A stretch of DNA of 6,301 bases. Origin: Deltaproteobacteria bacterium (GTDB taxonomy: Bacteria; Desulfobacterota; Binatia; Binatales; Binataceae). Shown here piece after piece: positions 1 to 5,589 of this stretch. The translations under genes and the position numbers were made by a program. Each line of letters starts with the position of its first letter. Positions within the stretch are counted from its first letter, which is position 1. The stretch spans positions 1-6,301 of the forward strand of contig JAJZAG010000223.1 in the NCBI GenBank assembly GCA_021799555.1, in the 5' to 3' direction. The notes beneath the pieces were generated by a model. The model did no database searches. It was not told the origin of the DNA and saw only the letters and a list, made by a program, of their open reading frames with translations.

Positions 1-1
1 C

Positions 2-1126
2 AGCGCCGGCAATTCCGGCGCGATGATGGTTGCTGCGTCGGTGATTCTGGGAAATCTTCTCCACGTCGATCGCCCCGCTATTGGCACGATCGTGCCGACG
101 ACCGAAGGACAGGCGCTGCTGATCGACGCCGGCGCCAATACTGAAGTCAAGCCGGTCAACCTCGTACAGTTCGCCGTGATGGGCGCGGTTTACTGGCGTC
201 GCGTGCGCAATGTCTCAGTGCCGCGCGTCGGGATACTCTCCAACGGCGAAGAACCGTCGAAGGGCACTGAGCTTACGCGCGCCGCGGCGGCGATGCTGGG
301 ACAGATGGGTTCATACCTGAACTATATCGGTTACGTCGAAGGCCGAGACATCAACCGTGCCAAGGCCGACGTAGTCGTTACGGACGGATTTACAGGGAAC
401 GTAGCGCTCAAGACCATGGAGGGTCTGTCGTCGCTGATTCGCGGTAATCTGCGCGAAATCTTGAGCGGAAGCTGGAAGGGTAGGCTCGCCTACCTGCTGA
501 TTCGCAAGCGACTGGCCGGGATGATCGAAAAACTTGACCCACAAGAAGTCGGTGGCGCTCCACTGCTCGGGGTCAATGGAGTTGCGATTATCGCCCACGG
601 TTCGTCAAACGCGCGCGCAATCCGCAACGCGGTTCGCGCCGCTGCCAACGAGGCCCTGGTCCGTCACGTCAGTCCCGAAATCAGCGAGATACTGGGCCGC
701 ACGCGGAGCGCTGCCGCCGTCAAGCCTGTCCCTTCCGGCAAGGGTATCCGCGGACTGTTCACCAAGATGCGCGAGCGCTTGCAACGCCATCCCAAAGATG
801 GCCCCCAAGCGCATCAAGGCCACTCGAAAGACGCGTCGCAGATACTTCCGGGCACTCCGAAAGAACCGTCACAGGCTCATCAGGTCCCCGGCAAGCCCGG
901 TTCGGCAAATCCGACCGGTGAGCTTGCCGGCTCGATTCATCCTCCCGAGCCCAACAACGGCGTCGAGGACCGCACTTCCGCGCCGCATGGCGCGTCCGCC
1001 GCGCGCGAGGTAGCCTCGCCGTCGGCCAACGGGACCGGCCGATCAGCTCCGTCGCATCCGGAGGAGGATCACGCGACAACTCCCTCCGACGCTTCGAAAG
1101 ACTCAGCGAAACACAGATCGAACTGA
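2..1126 (+). CDS. plsX: Phosphate acyltransferase PlsX, 5'-truncated by window edge, with long C-terminal tail
   Basis: PlsX makes acyl-phosphate from acyl-ACP and inorganic phosphate, the donor used by PlsY in phosphatidic acid synthesis; it is a soluble protein that works at the membrane surface. The frame is open from base 2 and begins SAGNSGAMM, which matches the family's internal GNTGA motif. About 90-100 N-terminal residues therefore lie upstream, and the ATG at 23 is internal. Family blocks follow in order: DRPAIGTIVPT, LLIDAGAN, QFAVMG, PRVGILSNGEE-SKG, YVEGRDI, DVVVTDGFTGNVALKT-EG, GGAPLLGVNG and HGSSNARAI. The catalytic fold ends near base 700. About 140 further residues follow, far beyond the usual end: a basic amphipathic stretch (bases 737-790), then a Pro/Ser/His/Lys/Gln-rich tail with no hydrophobic core. 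The stop lies 21 bp before the chosen fabD start, so the two genes are probably co-transcribed; fabH, usually next, is absent. Identity is secure; the role of the tail is unknown. Confidence 0.95.
   Translation, partial: SAGNSGAMMVAASVILGNLLHVDRPAIGTIVPTTEGQALLIDAGANTEVKPVNLVQFAVMGAVYWRRVRNVSVPRVGILSNGEEPSKGTELTRAAAAMLGQMGSYLNYIGYVEGRDINRAKADVVVTDGFTGNVALKTMEGLSSLIRGNLREILSGSWKGRLAYLLIRKRLAGMIEKLDPQEVGGAPLLGVNGVAIIAHGSSNARAIRNAVRAAANEALVRHVSPEISEILGRTRSAAAVKPVPSGKGIRGLFTKMRERLQRHPKDGPQAHQGHSKDASQILPGTPKEPSQAHQVPGKPGSANPTGELAGSIHPPEPNNGVEDRTSAPHGASAAREVASPSANGTGRSAPSHPEEDHATTPSDASKDSAKHRSN
791..907 (+). repeat. Degenerate protein-level tandem repeat in the PlsX tail
   Basis: Within the low-complexity PlsX tail, a unit reading PKDGPQAHQGHSKDASQ is followed after a few residues by PKEPSQAHQVPGKPGSA. 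The shared core is PK-D/E-x-QAHQ, then a basic residue and Ser. The DNA of the two copies has diverged, so the likeness is clearer in protein than in nucleotides. It looks like an old internal duplication in a disordered region. Confidence 0.45.
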
Positions 1127-1147
1127 CGATTCGGATTGGACTCGATA

Positions 1148-2083
1148 ATGAAACTTGCCTACCTGTTTGACGGACAAGGCTCACAGCGCGTCGGGATGGG
1201 TTCAGAGTTGGTCGCGAATTTTCCAATCGCCCGTGCCACCTTTGAAGAGGCCGACGCTGCGCTCGGCTTTAATCTCTCGCGGTTGTGCTTTGAAGGCCCC
1301 GACGAAGCGTTGCGGCTGACCGCCAACACCCAGCCCGCGATTGTAACGGCTTCGATCGCGGCATTGCGCGTCTTCGAGCAGGAATGCGGCGCGCGCGCCG
1401 AGGTGGCCGCAGGTCACAGCCTTGGCGAATATAGCGCCTTGGTGGCCGCTGGCGCGCTCAAGTTCCCCGATGCGGTCGCAGCGGTGCGCGAGCGCGGCCG
1501 CTTGATGCAGGAAGCGTGTCCGCAAGGGCAGGGGGCGATGGCGGCGCTGATCGGACTCGAGCTTAGCGTCGTTCAGGAAATCTGCGCGCAGGTCTCGACC
1601 AATGGCGAAATAGCCGTCCCGGCAAACCTCAACGCCCCCGGCCAGATTGTGATCGCTGGTCATGCTGCGCCGGTCCGCCGCGCAATCGAACTCGCAAAGG
1701 AGCGCGGCGCCCCGATGGCGCAGGAGCTGAAAGTCAGTGCGCCATTTCATTGCCCGCTGATGGAACCGGCTCGGCGCGGGATGCAGCCCCTGCTGGAAAA
1801 AATTGCGGTCGCGCCGCTCAAGTTCGGCGTGATCGCCAACGTGACCGGGGAGGTTAATCGCGAACCCGCGCGTGTCGTCCCGCTATTGCTCGAACAGATT
1901 ACGGCACCAGTAAAGTGGGAAGAGTCGATGAAGCGGATGGCTGCATCAGGCGTCACGGATGCCATCGAATTCGGCGGACGAGTGCTGATGGGACTGATGC
2001 GGAGGATCGACCGCAGCCTGAGAGTAAAACCGCTCGAGGATATGGCGTCGCTCAAGGTGATTAAGGAAGCGCAGGGCGATTGA
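1148..2083 (+). CDS. fabD: Malonyl-CoA:ACP transacylase FabD
   Basis: FabD moves the malonyl group from CoA to the ACP phosphopantetheine arm, giving the extender unit for fatty-acid synthesis in the cytoplasm. The ATG at 1148 gives 311 residues opening MKLAYLFDGQGSQ, the family start. An in-frame TTG at 1136 would add only four residues. A weak GGA at 1138-1140 sits 7 nt upstream of the ATG. Counting from this ATG, the residues that act in the E. coli enzyme fall at nearly the same numbers: oxyanion Gln10, nucleophile Ser91 in GHSLG, Arg116 in RERGRLMQEA, His201 in SAPFHCPLM and Gln250 in EQITAPVKW. NAPGQIVIAG is also present. Small departures are FDGQGSQ for the usual FPGQGSQ, and FGGRVL near the C-terminus, one residue shorter than the usual GPGKVL. 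It follows plsX closely, and the usual next gene fabG is missing. Confidence 0.96.
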   Translation: MKLAYLFDGQGSQRVGMGSELVANFPIARATFEEADAALGFNLSRLCFEGPDEALRLTANTQPAIVTASIAALRVFEQECGARAEVAAGHSLGEYSALVAAGALKFPDAVAAVRERGRLMQEACPQGQGAMAALIGLELSVVQEICAQVSTNGEIAVPANLNAPGQIVIAGHAAPVRRAIELAKERGAPMAQELKVSAPFHCPLMEPARRGMQPLLEKIAVAPLKFGVIANVTGEVNREPARVVPLLLEQITAPVKWEESMKRMAASGVTDAIEFGGRVLMGLMRRIDRSLRVKPLEDMASLKVIKEAQGD

Positions 2084-2174
2084 GTCGGTGCGCGCGCCTT
2101 AGCGATCCGTTGAATTTGCCTTATATCCAACTTGCCTGACCGCCCCGAAGTCCTTATGCTGCCGAGATACTTGA

Positions 2175-2211
2175 CGAAGCCGAAACGGCGCGGGCGTCGC
2201 GGTTCGGTTCG
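2175..2211 (+). other. Predicted stem-loop in the fabD-acpP intergenic region
   Basis: CGAAGCCGAA (2175-2184) pairs with TTCGGTTCG (2203-2211), giving nine pairs with G2179 bulged. Inside it, CGGCG (2186-2190) pairs with CGTCG (2195-2199), including one G-U pair, around the loop CGGG. No T-run follows, so it is not a canonical intrinsic terminator. It could slow or end fabD transcription, stabilise an RNA end, or be part of a leader. GC-rich DNA makes chance hairpins common, but here about 14 pairs include six A-T pairs in the outer arm. Confidence 0.4.
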
Positions 2212-2254
2212 GTGCTGATTAGCGCTCAATCGAATCGCGGATCGCACGGCAGGC

Positions 2255-2306
2255 CAAATTATATTGCATATTCGGGAGCGCCGCTTGCGGCATGCTGCCA
2301 GGAGGA
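2255..2306 (+). promoter_or_regulatory. AT-rich promoter-like stretch and strong ribosome binding site before acpP
   Basis: In a GC-rich setting, bases 2256-2272 are strikingly AT-rich and include TATATT (2260-2265), a plausible -10 hexamer. I see no good -35 about 17 bp upstream, so the promoter is only suggested. A near-consensus Shine-Dalgarno AGGAGGA (2300-2306) precedes the ATG at 2318 by 11 nt. It fixes that start over the in-frame ATG at 2264, which lies inside the AT-rich stretch and has no ribosome site. A dedicated acpP promoter would fit the high demand for ACP. Confidence 0.4.
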
Positions 2307-2317
2307 ACGAGAGCACG

Positions 2318-2557
2318 ATGGCATCAGATATCGAAACCAAGATTCGCGAGAAAATCAGCGAACAACTCGGAGTGGCCGCTGATGAAGTCAAGCCCGAATC
2401 GTCGTTTATCGAGGATCTCGGCGCTGACTCGCTCGATATCGTCGAGCTCGTGATGGCGCTCGAAGAAGAGTTCAATGTCGAGATTTCCGACGAAGACGCC
2501 GAGAAGATTCGCACTGTCAAAGATGTTGTAAGCTATATCGAGGCGCACAAAAGCTGA
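2318..2557 (+). CDS. acpP: Acyl carrier protein AcpP
   Basis: ACP carries growing acyl chains on a 4'-phosphopantetheine arm and is the partner of FabD, of the elongation enzymes and of PlsX. The gene encodes 79 acidic residues, the usual size. The arm is attached at Ser38 of the DSL motif, within EDLGADSLDIVELVMALEE. Helix I (about 3-16), helix II starting at Ser38, the acidic FNVEISDEDAEKI segment and helix IV (TVKDVVSYIEAH) are all recognisable. The start at 2318 is set by AGGAGGA and by the family's beginning; an upstream in-frame ATG at 2264 would add 18 arginine-rich residues with no match to ACPs. It stands alone between a 234-bp upstream and a 105-bp downstream gap, without its usual neighbours fabG and fabF. 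It looks like a primary fatty-acid ACP; nothing suggests a polyketide or other specialised carrier. Confidence 0.98.
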   Translation: MASDIETKIREKISEQLGVAADEVKPESSFIEDLGADSLDIVELVMALEEEFNVEISDEDAEKIRTVKDVVSYIEAHKS

Positions 2558-2596
2558 ACGCGCCCGCCTCAGCCCCATTTTCCAGTTCTACCGCGG

Positions 2597-2633
2597 CGCG
2601 CGACCGCGCGTTTAGCGGCGATCTCACGATCGC
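2597..2633 (+). other. Two adjacent small stem-loops between acpP and nrdR
   Basis: CGCGC (2597-2601), loop GACC, GCGCG (2606-2610) forms a 5-bp stem followed by TTTA. Directly after it, GCGATC (2618-2623), loop TCAC, GATCGC (2628-2633) is a perfect 6-bp stem followed by GGCGAAATAA. They could weaken read-through or protect the acpP transcript's 3' end. Without a real T-tract I do not call a terminator, and chance pairing in GC-rich DNA is possible. Confidence 0.3.
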
Positions 2634-2662
2634 GGCGAAATAAGGACCTCTAGAGGCAAGCG

Positions 2663-3172
2663 ATGCGGTGTCCATTCTGCAAGCATCGCGGCAACCGCGT
2701 TATCGACTCGCGGCTCGCGTCTGATGCCATGACGATCCGCCGGCGCCGGATCTGCTCGGCGTGCAAGCGTCGCTTCACTACCCGCGAGCGGGTTGAAGAG
2801 TCGGCGCCGATGGTGGTGAAGAAGGACGGGCGGCGCGAGCCGTTCGATCGCGCGAAAATTATCGCCGGCCTGAAGCGGGCCTGCGAAAAATGCGCCGTCT
2901 CAATGGAGACGATCGAGGAGATTGCCAATCGGATAGAAGCTCAGGCCGGCGAGAGCGGCGGCAAGGAAATCCCGACCTCCGAGATTGGCGCCGCGGTCAT
3001 GAATGAGTTGCATCGCATCGACCAGGTGGCCTATGTCCGCTTCGCCTCGGTTTACCGATCTTTCAAGGATATCGACGAGTTCATGCACGAGCTCGAAGAT
3101 TTGATCCGGCTCCGCAAACAGGCTATCGGCCCGTCCGGCGAACCCGCCCGGCCGTCGGTCAAAAAAGAATGA
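2663..3172 (+). CDS. nrdR: Transcriptional repressor NrdR
   Basis: NrdR represses ribonucleotide reductase genes when deoxynucleotides are plentiful, binding ATP or dATP through an ATP-cone and DNA through an N-terminal zinc ribbon. The 169-residue product starts MRCPFC. Its four zinc ligands are Cys3, Cys6, Cys31 and Cys34, followed by RRFTTRE. The basic RRRR run before Cys31 is the family's DNA-binding part, here RRRRIC where most members have RRRREC. The ATP-cone runs from about residue 49 (PMVVKKDGRREPFDRAKI) to about 140, ending in VAYVRFASVYRSFKDIDEF. A Lys/Pro-rich tail of about 20 residues is not conserved in the family. AGAGG at 2652-2656, 6 nt before the ATG, supports this start. 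Its stop overlaps the ribD start as ATGA, which implies translational coupling. No ribonucleotide reductase gene is in view, so its targets lie elsewhere. Confidence 0.97.
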   Translation: MRCPFCKHRGNRVIDSRLASDAMTIRRRRICSACKRRFTTRERVEESAPMVVKKDGRREPFDRAKIIAGLKRACEKCAVSMETIEEIANRIEAQAGESGGKEIPTSEIGAAVMNELHRIDQVAYVRFASVYRSFKDIDEFMHELEDLIRLRKQAIGPSGEPARPSVKKE

Positions 3173-4287
3173 CGGATGATGCCGCGTCCGATTCCGCGCG
3201 AACTCGCGACCGCCGTTTCATGTCGGTCGCGCTCGGCCTCGCGCGAGCGCAGCTTGGCCTGACCTCGCCCAATCCTTCGGTCGGATGCGTTATCGTCCGC
3301 GGTGAAAAGATCGTCGGGCGTGGAGCGACCGCCGCTGGCGGACGCCCGCACGCTGAAGCGATCGCACTTGCCGATGCGGGCGGCCTCGCGCGTGGCGCGA
3401 CCGCATACGTATCCCTCGAACCGTGCGCGCATCAGGGCAAAACTCCGCCCTGCGCGCGAGCGCTTGTCGAGGCGAAAGTCGCGCGCGTGGTGATCGGATG
3501 CCTCGATCGCTATCCCGCCGTGCGCGGACGCGGCGCCGCGGCTTTGCGCCGCGCCGGAATCATCGTGGCGACGGGAGTTTGCGAGGATGAATGTATCCGC
3601 GTCTCTGAGGGATTTTTCACTCGCGTCACCCGAGGCAGGCCGCTTGGACTACTCAAGCTCGCGATGTCGCTTGACGGCAGAATCGCTGCCGCCTCCGGCG
3701 ACTCCAAGTGGATCAGCTCGCCGTCGTCGCGCGTGATGGTGCATCGATGGCGCCGCGAGTGCGACGCGGTTGTTGTCGGCGCCGCGACGGTTCTTGCCGA
3801 CAATCCTCGCCTCACCTGCCGGATCGTCGGCGGACGCGACCCGGTTCGGGTCATTGTCGATGGGCGCGCGCGGGTCCCACCGGCCGCGCGCGCTCTCACC
3901 GAGCGTTCGTCGGCCGGTGCGATCGTTGTAACGACACGGGCCAATCTATCCCGCGCACGCCGCCGCTATGCCGGTCCCAACGTAGAAGTGATCGCGCTCG
4001 GCGGACGCGGCGCCACAGTTGACCTCGGCGCGATGATGCGGGAATTCGGACGGCGCGGATGGAACCAAGTCATGTTTGAAGGTGGGGCGCATCTGGCGGG
4101 TGCCGCGCTTGCCGCGGGAATTATCGACCGCGTGGCGTTCTTCATCGCGCCAAAGATAGTGGGCGCAGGTCTCGTCGCCGTCGATGGTCTCGCGACCGCC
4201 CGGATCAAGAACGCCATCCCGCTCGATAAGCTCGAAGTGCGCAAAGTCGGTGCCGACCTATTGGTCGAAGCCCGTCCGCGCAGGTGA
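3169..4287 (+). CDS. ribD: Bifunctional riboflavin deaminase/reductase RibD
   Basis: RibD deaminates the pyrimidine product of GTP cyclohydrolase II and then reduces its ribosyl chain with NADPH, steps two and three of riboflavin synthesis. The 372-residue length is normal. The deaminase domain (about 15-145) has TSPNPSVGCVIV, the zinc ligand His61 and catalytic Glu63 in HAEAIAL, and Cys86 and Cys95 in LEPCAHQGKTPPC. The reductase domain (about 155-370) has LKLAMSLDGRIA, SGDSKWISS, CDAVVVGAATVLADNPRLTCR, VMFEGGAHL and FIAPKIVGAG. Where RibD usually reads DPNP-V-G-G this protein has DRYPAVRGRG, a change in a normally conserved loop. The start is set by the ATGA overlap with nrdR, with ten extra polar residues before the usual N-terminus. 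A fused or adjacent riboflavin synthase gene, common after ribD, is absent. No FMN riboswitch precedes it. Confidence 0.96.
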   Translation: MTDDAASDSARTRDRRFMSVALGLARAQLGLTSPNPSVGCVIVRGEKIVGRGATAAGGRPHAEAIALADAGGLARGATAYVSLEPCAHQGKTPPCARALVEAKVARVVIGCLDRYPAVRGRGAAALRRAGIIVATGVCEDECIRVSEGFFTRVTRGRPLGLLKLAMSLDGRIAAASGDSKWISSPSSRVMVHRWRRECDAVVVGAATVLADNPRLTCRIVGGRDPVRVIVDGRARVPPAARALTERSSAGAIVVTTRANLSRARRRYAGPNVEVIALGGRGATVDLGAMMREFGRRGWNQVMFEGGAHLAGAALAAGIIDRVAFFIAPKIVGAGLVAVDGLATARIKNAIPLDKLEVRKVGADLLVEARPRR

Positions 4288-4359
4288 AGCGCGGCTAGGT
4301 CAACATGCTGGTCGCGCGTTTAGCGTGATGATAGCATTTGAGACCCGCGAGAAGGTCCC

Positions 4360-5571
4360 ATGTCGAACTTACCGCTAGAAGAAGTTTTCAGCCGAATCCG
4401 CGACGCCAGGATGGTCGTGATGATCGCCGAAGAACGCGACGATGCGGAAGGCGACCTCGTGATGGCGGCGGAGAAAGTCACCGCCGACCATGTCAACTTC
4501 ATGGCGCGCGAGGCTCGCGGTGTCGTATCGATCGCGATTACCGACAAGCGGATGCGCGAGCTCGGCATCCCGCTTGCCACTTCTTCGGATAACGGCGCAT
4601 CGCTCGAACAGGCTGGCGTTTTGGTCGAGGCGCGTGAAGGCGTCACCACGGGAATTTCAACCGGCGACCGCGCCCGCACGATCCAGGTGATTGCCGCGAA
4701 GAACACCGGCCCCGGAGACATCGTGATGCCCGGGCATGTGCTGCCGCTGATGGCAATGGCGGGCGGCGTAATGATGCGGATCGGCCGCGCGGAGGGAGCA
4801 GTCGATTTGGTGCGATGCGCCGGGCTCGGGCCAGCCGCTGCGCTGTGCACGATCTTGCGCGACGACGGCGAGGCGGCGCGGCTGGCCGACTTGAGGGAAT
4901 TTGCCGCACGCCACGATCTCCCGGTCGTCTTCGTCGGCGAACTGGTCTCCTATCGGCTCACCAATGAAACCCTCGTGCAACGGGTCTCGGATGTACCGTT
5001 TTCTCTGCTTGAAGGTGCGTTCAAGGCCGTGGTGTTTCGAAATATCGTTGACGGACGCGAGCATCTGGCGCTTATCAAGGGCAATGTCGGCGGCGGACGC
5101 CCGGCCCTGGTGCGGCTACATTCGGAATGTCTTACTGGCGACGTCTTTGAATCGCGGCGATGTGATTGCGGCGAGCAGCTTCAAGAATCGGTCAACCGGA
5201 TTCTCGAGGCCGACGCCGGCGTGATCATTTATCTGCATCAGGAAGGGCGCGGGATCGGTCTCGGCAACAAGATTCGAGCGTACGCGCTCCAGGACACAGG
5301 GCTTGATACCGTCGAGGCGAATCTCGAACTCGGGTTTGACGACGACCTGCGCGATTACGGGATCGGCGCCCAGATTTTGCGCGACTTGGGCGTTGGCGAG
5401 GTCAAACTGCTGACGAATAATCCGCACAAAATTGAGAGCCTCAGACGTTATGGCGTCAACGTGACGCGTCTCGCGCTCGAAATCGCGCCGCACGACGGCA
5501 ATATCGGTTACTTGCGCACCAAGAAGGAAAAACTCGGGCATCTGTTTTCGGATCTAAAACTCCTGACCTGA
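4360..5571 (+). CDS. ribBA: RibBA-type protein: intact GTP cyclohydrolase II, degenerate DHBP synthase domain
   Basis: RibBA proteins join DHBP synthase (ribulose 5-phosphate to the four-carbon unit) to GTP cyclohydrolase II, the two entry steps of riboflavin synthesis. The 403-residue product has both domains. The cyclohydrolase half (about 212-403) is textbook: HSECLTGDVFESRRCDCG with zinc ligands Cys257, Cys268 and Cys270, QEGRGIGL, NKIRAYALQD, DTVEAN, LGFDDDLRDYGIGAQIL and LLTNNPHKI. The RibB half (about 5-200) keeps the fold-level pattern (AEGDLVMAAE, EGVTTGIS-GDRA-TI, PGHVLPL, AGGV, VDLVRCAGL) but departs at key sites: DDAEGD for RENEGD, Ser57 for a conserved Cys, Met123 before PGH where Arg is usual, IGRAEG for GGHTEA (Arg143 at the metal-binding His) and Thr164 for the Glu of CE. 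It may supply only cyclohydrolase activity. GAAGG at 4351-4355 precedes the ATG by 4 nt. A ribH is missing downstream. Confidence 0.9.
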   Translation: MSNLPLEEVFSRIRDARMVVMIAEERDDAEGDLVMAAEKVTADHVNFMAREARGVVSIAITDKRMRELGIPLATSSDNGASLEQAGVLVEAREGVTTGISTGDRARTIQVIAAKNTGPGDIVMPGHVLPLMAMAGGVMMRIGRAEGAVDLVRCAGLGPAAALCTILRDDGEAARLADLREFAARHDLPVVFVGELVSYRLTNETLVQRVSDVPFSLLEGAFKAVVFRNIVDGREHLALIKGNVGGGRPALVRLHSECLTGDVFESRRCDCGEQLQESVNRILEADAGVIIYLHQEGRGIGLGNKIRAYALQDTGLDTVEANLELGFDDDLRDYGIGAQILRDLGVGEVKLLTNNPHKIESLRRYGVNVTRLALEIAPHDGNIGYLRTKKEKLGHLFSDLKLLT

Positions 5572-5589
5572 ACCCGGTCGCTTTTATCC

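Noticed and set aside
534..1013. Alternative plus-strand frame overlapping the PlsX tail
   Set aside because: Its product is Arg/Pro/Ser-rich without domains, it starts inside conserved PlsX sequence, and there is no ribosome site. I considered whether the tail reflects a frameshift from this frame, but the PlsX frame itself is continuous.
1136..1147. TTG start for fabD at 1136
   Set aside because: The ATG at 1148 gives the family's usual beginning and places active-site residues at numbers close to E. coli; the four extra residues have no support.
2171..2199. TTGACG at 2171 as a -35 box for acpP
   Set aside because: The hexamer is good, but the sequence 17 bp downstream is GC-rich (GCGTCG) with no -10 likeness, and it merges into the hairpin.
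2264..2317. N-terminal extension of acpP from the ATG at 2264
   Set aside because: The added 18 residues are Arg-rich and unlike ACPs, the ATG lies in the AT-rich promoter-like stretch, and AGGAGGA at 2300 points to the ATG at 2318.
1747..2520. Long open frame of 257 codons on the minus strand across the fabD end, the gap and acpP
   Set aside because: It lies antisense to well-supported fabD and acpP, its translation is Ser/Ile/Arg-rich with no recognisable domain, and it is explained by codon bias in GC-rich genes on the other strand.
2597..2633. Intrinsic terminator after acpP
   Set aside because: The stems are only 5 and 6 bp and are not followed by a T-run, so I list them only as stem-loops.
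4288..4359. FMN riboswitch or relic of riboflavin synthase between ribD and ribBA
   Set aside because: 72 bp is too short for the FMN riboswitch, its conserved loops are not visible, and no translated frame of the gap resembles riboflavin synthase.
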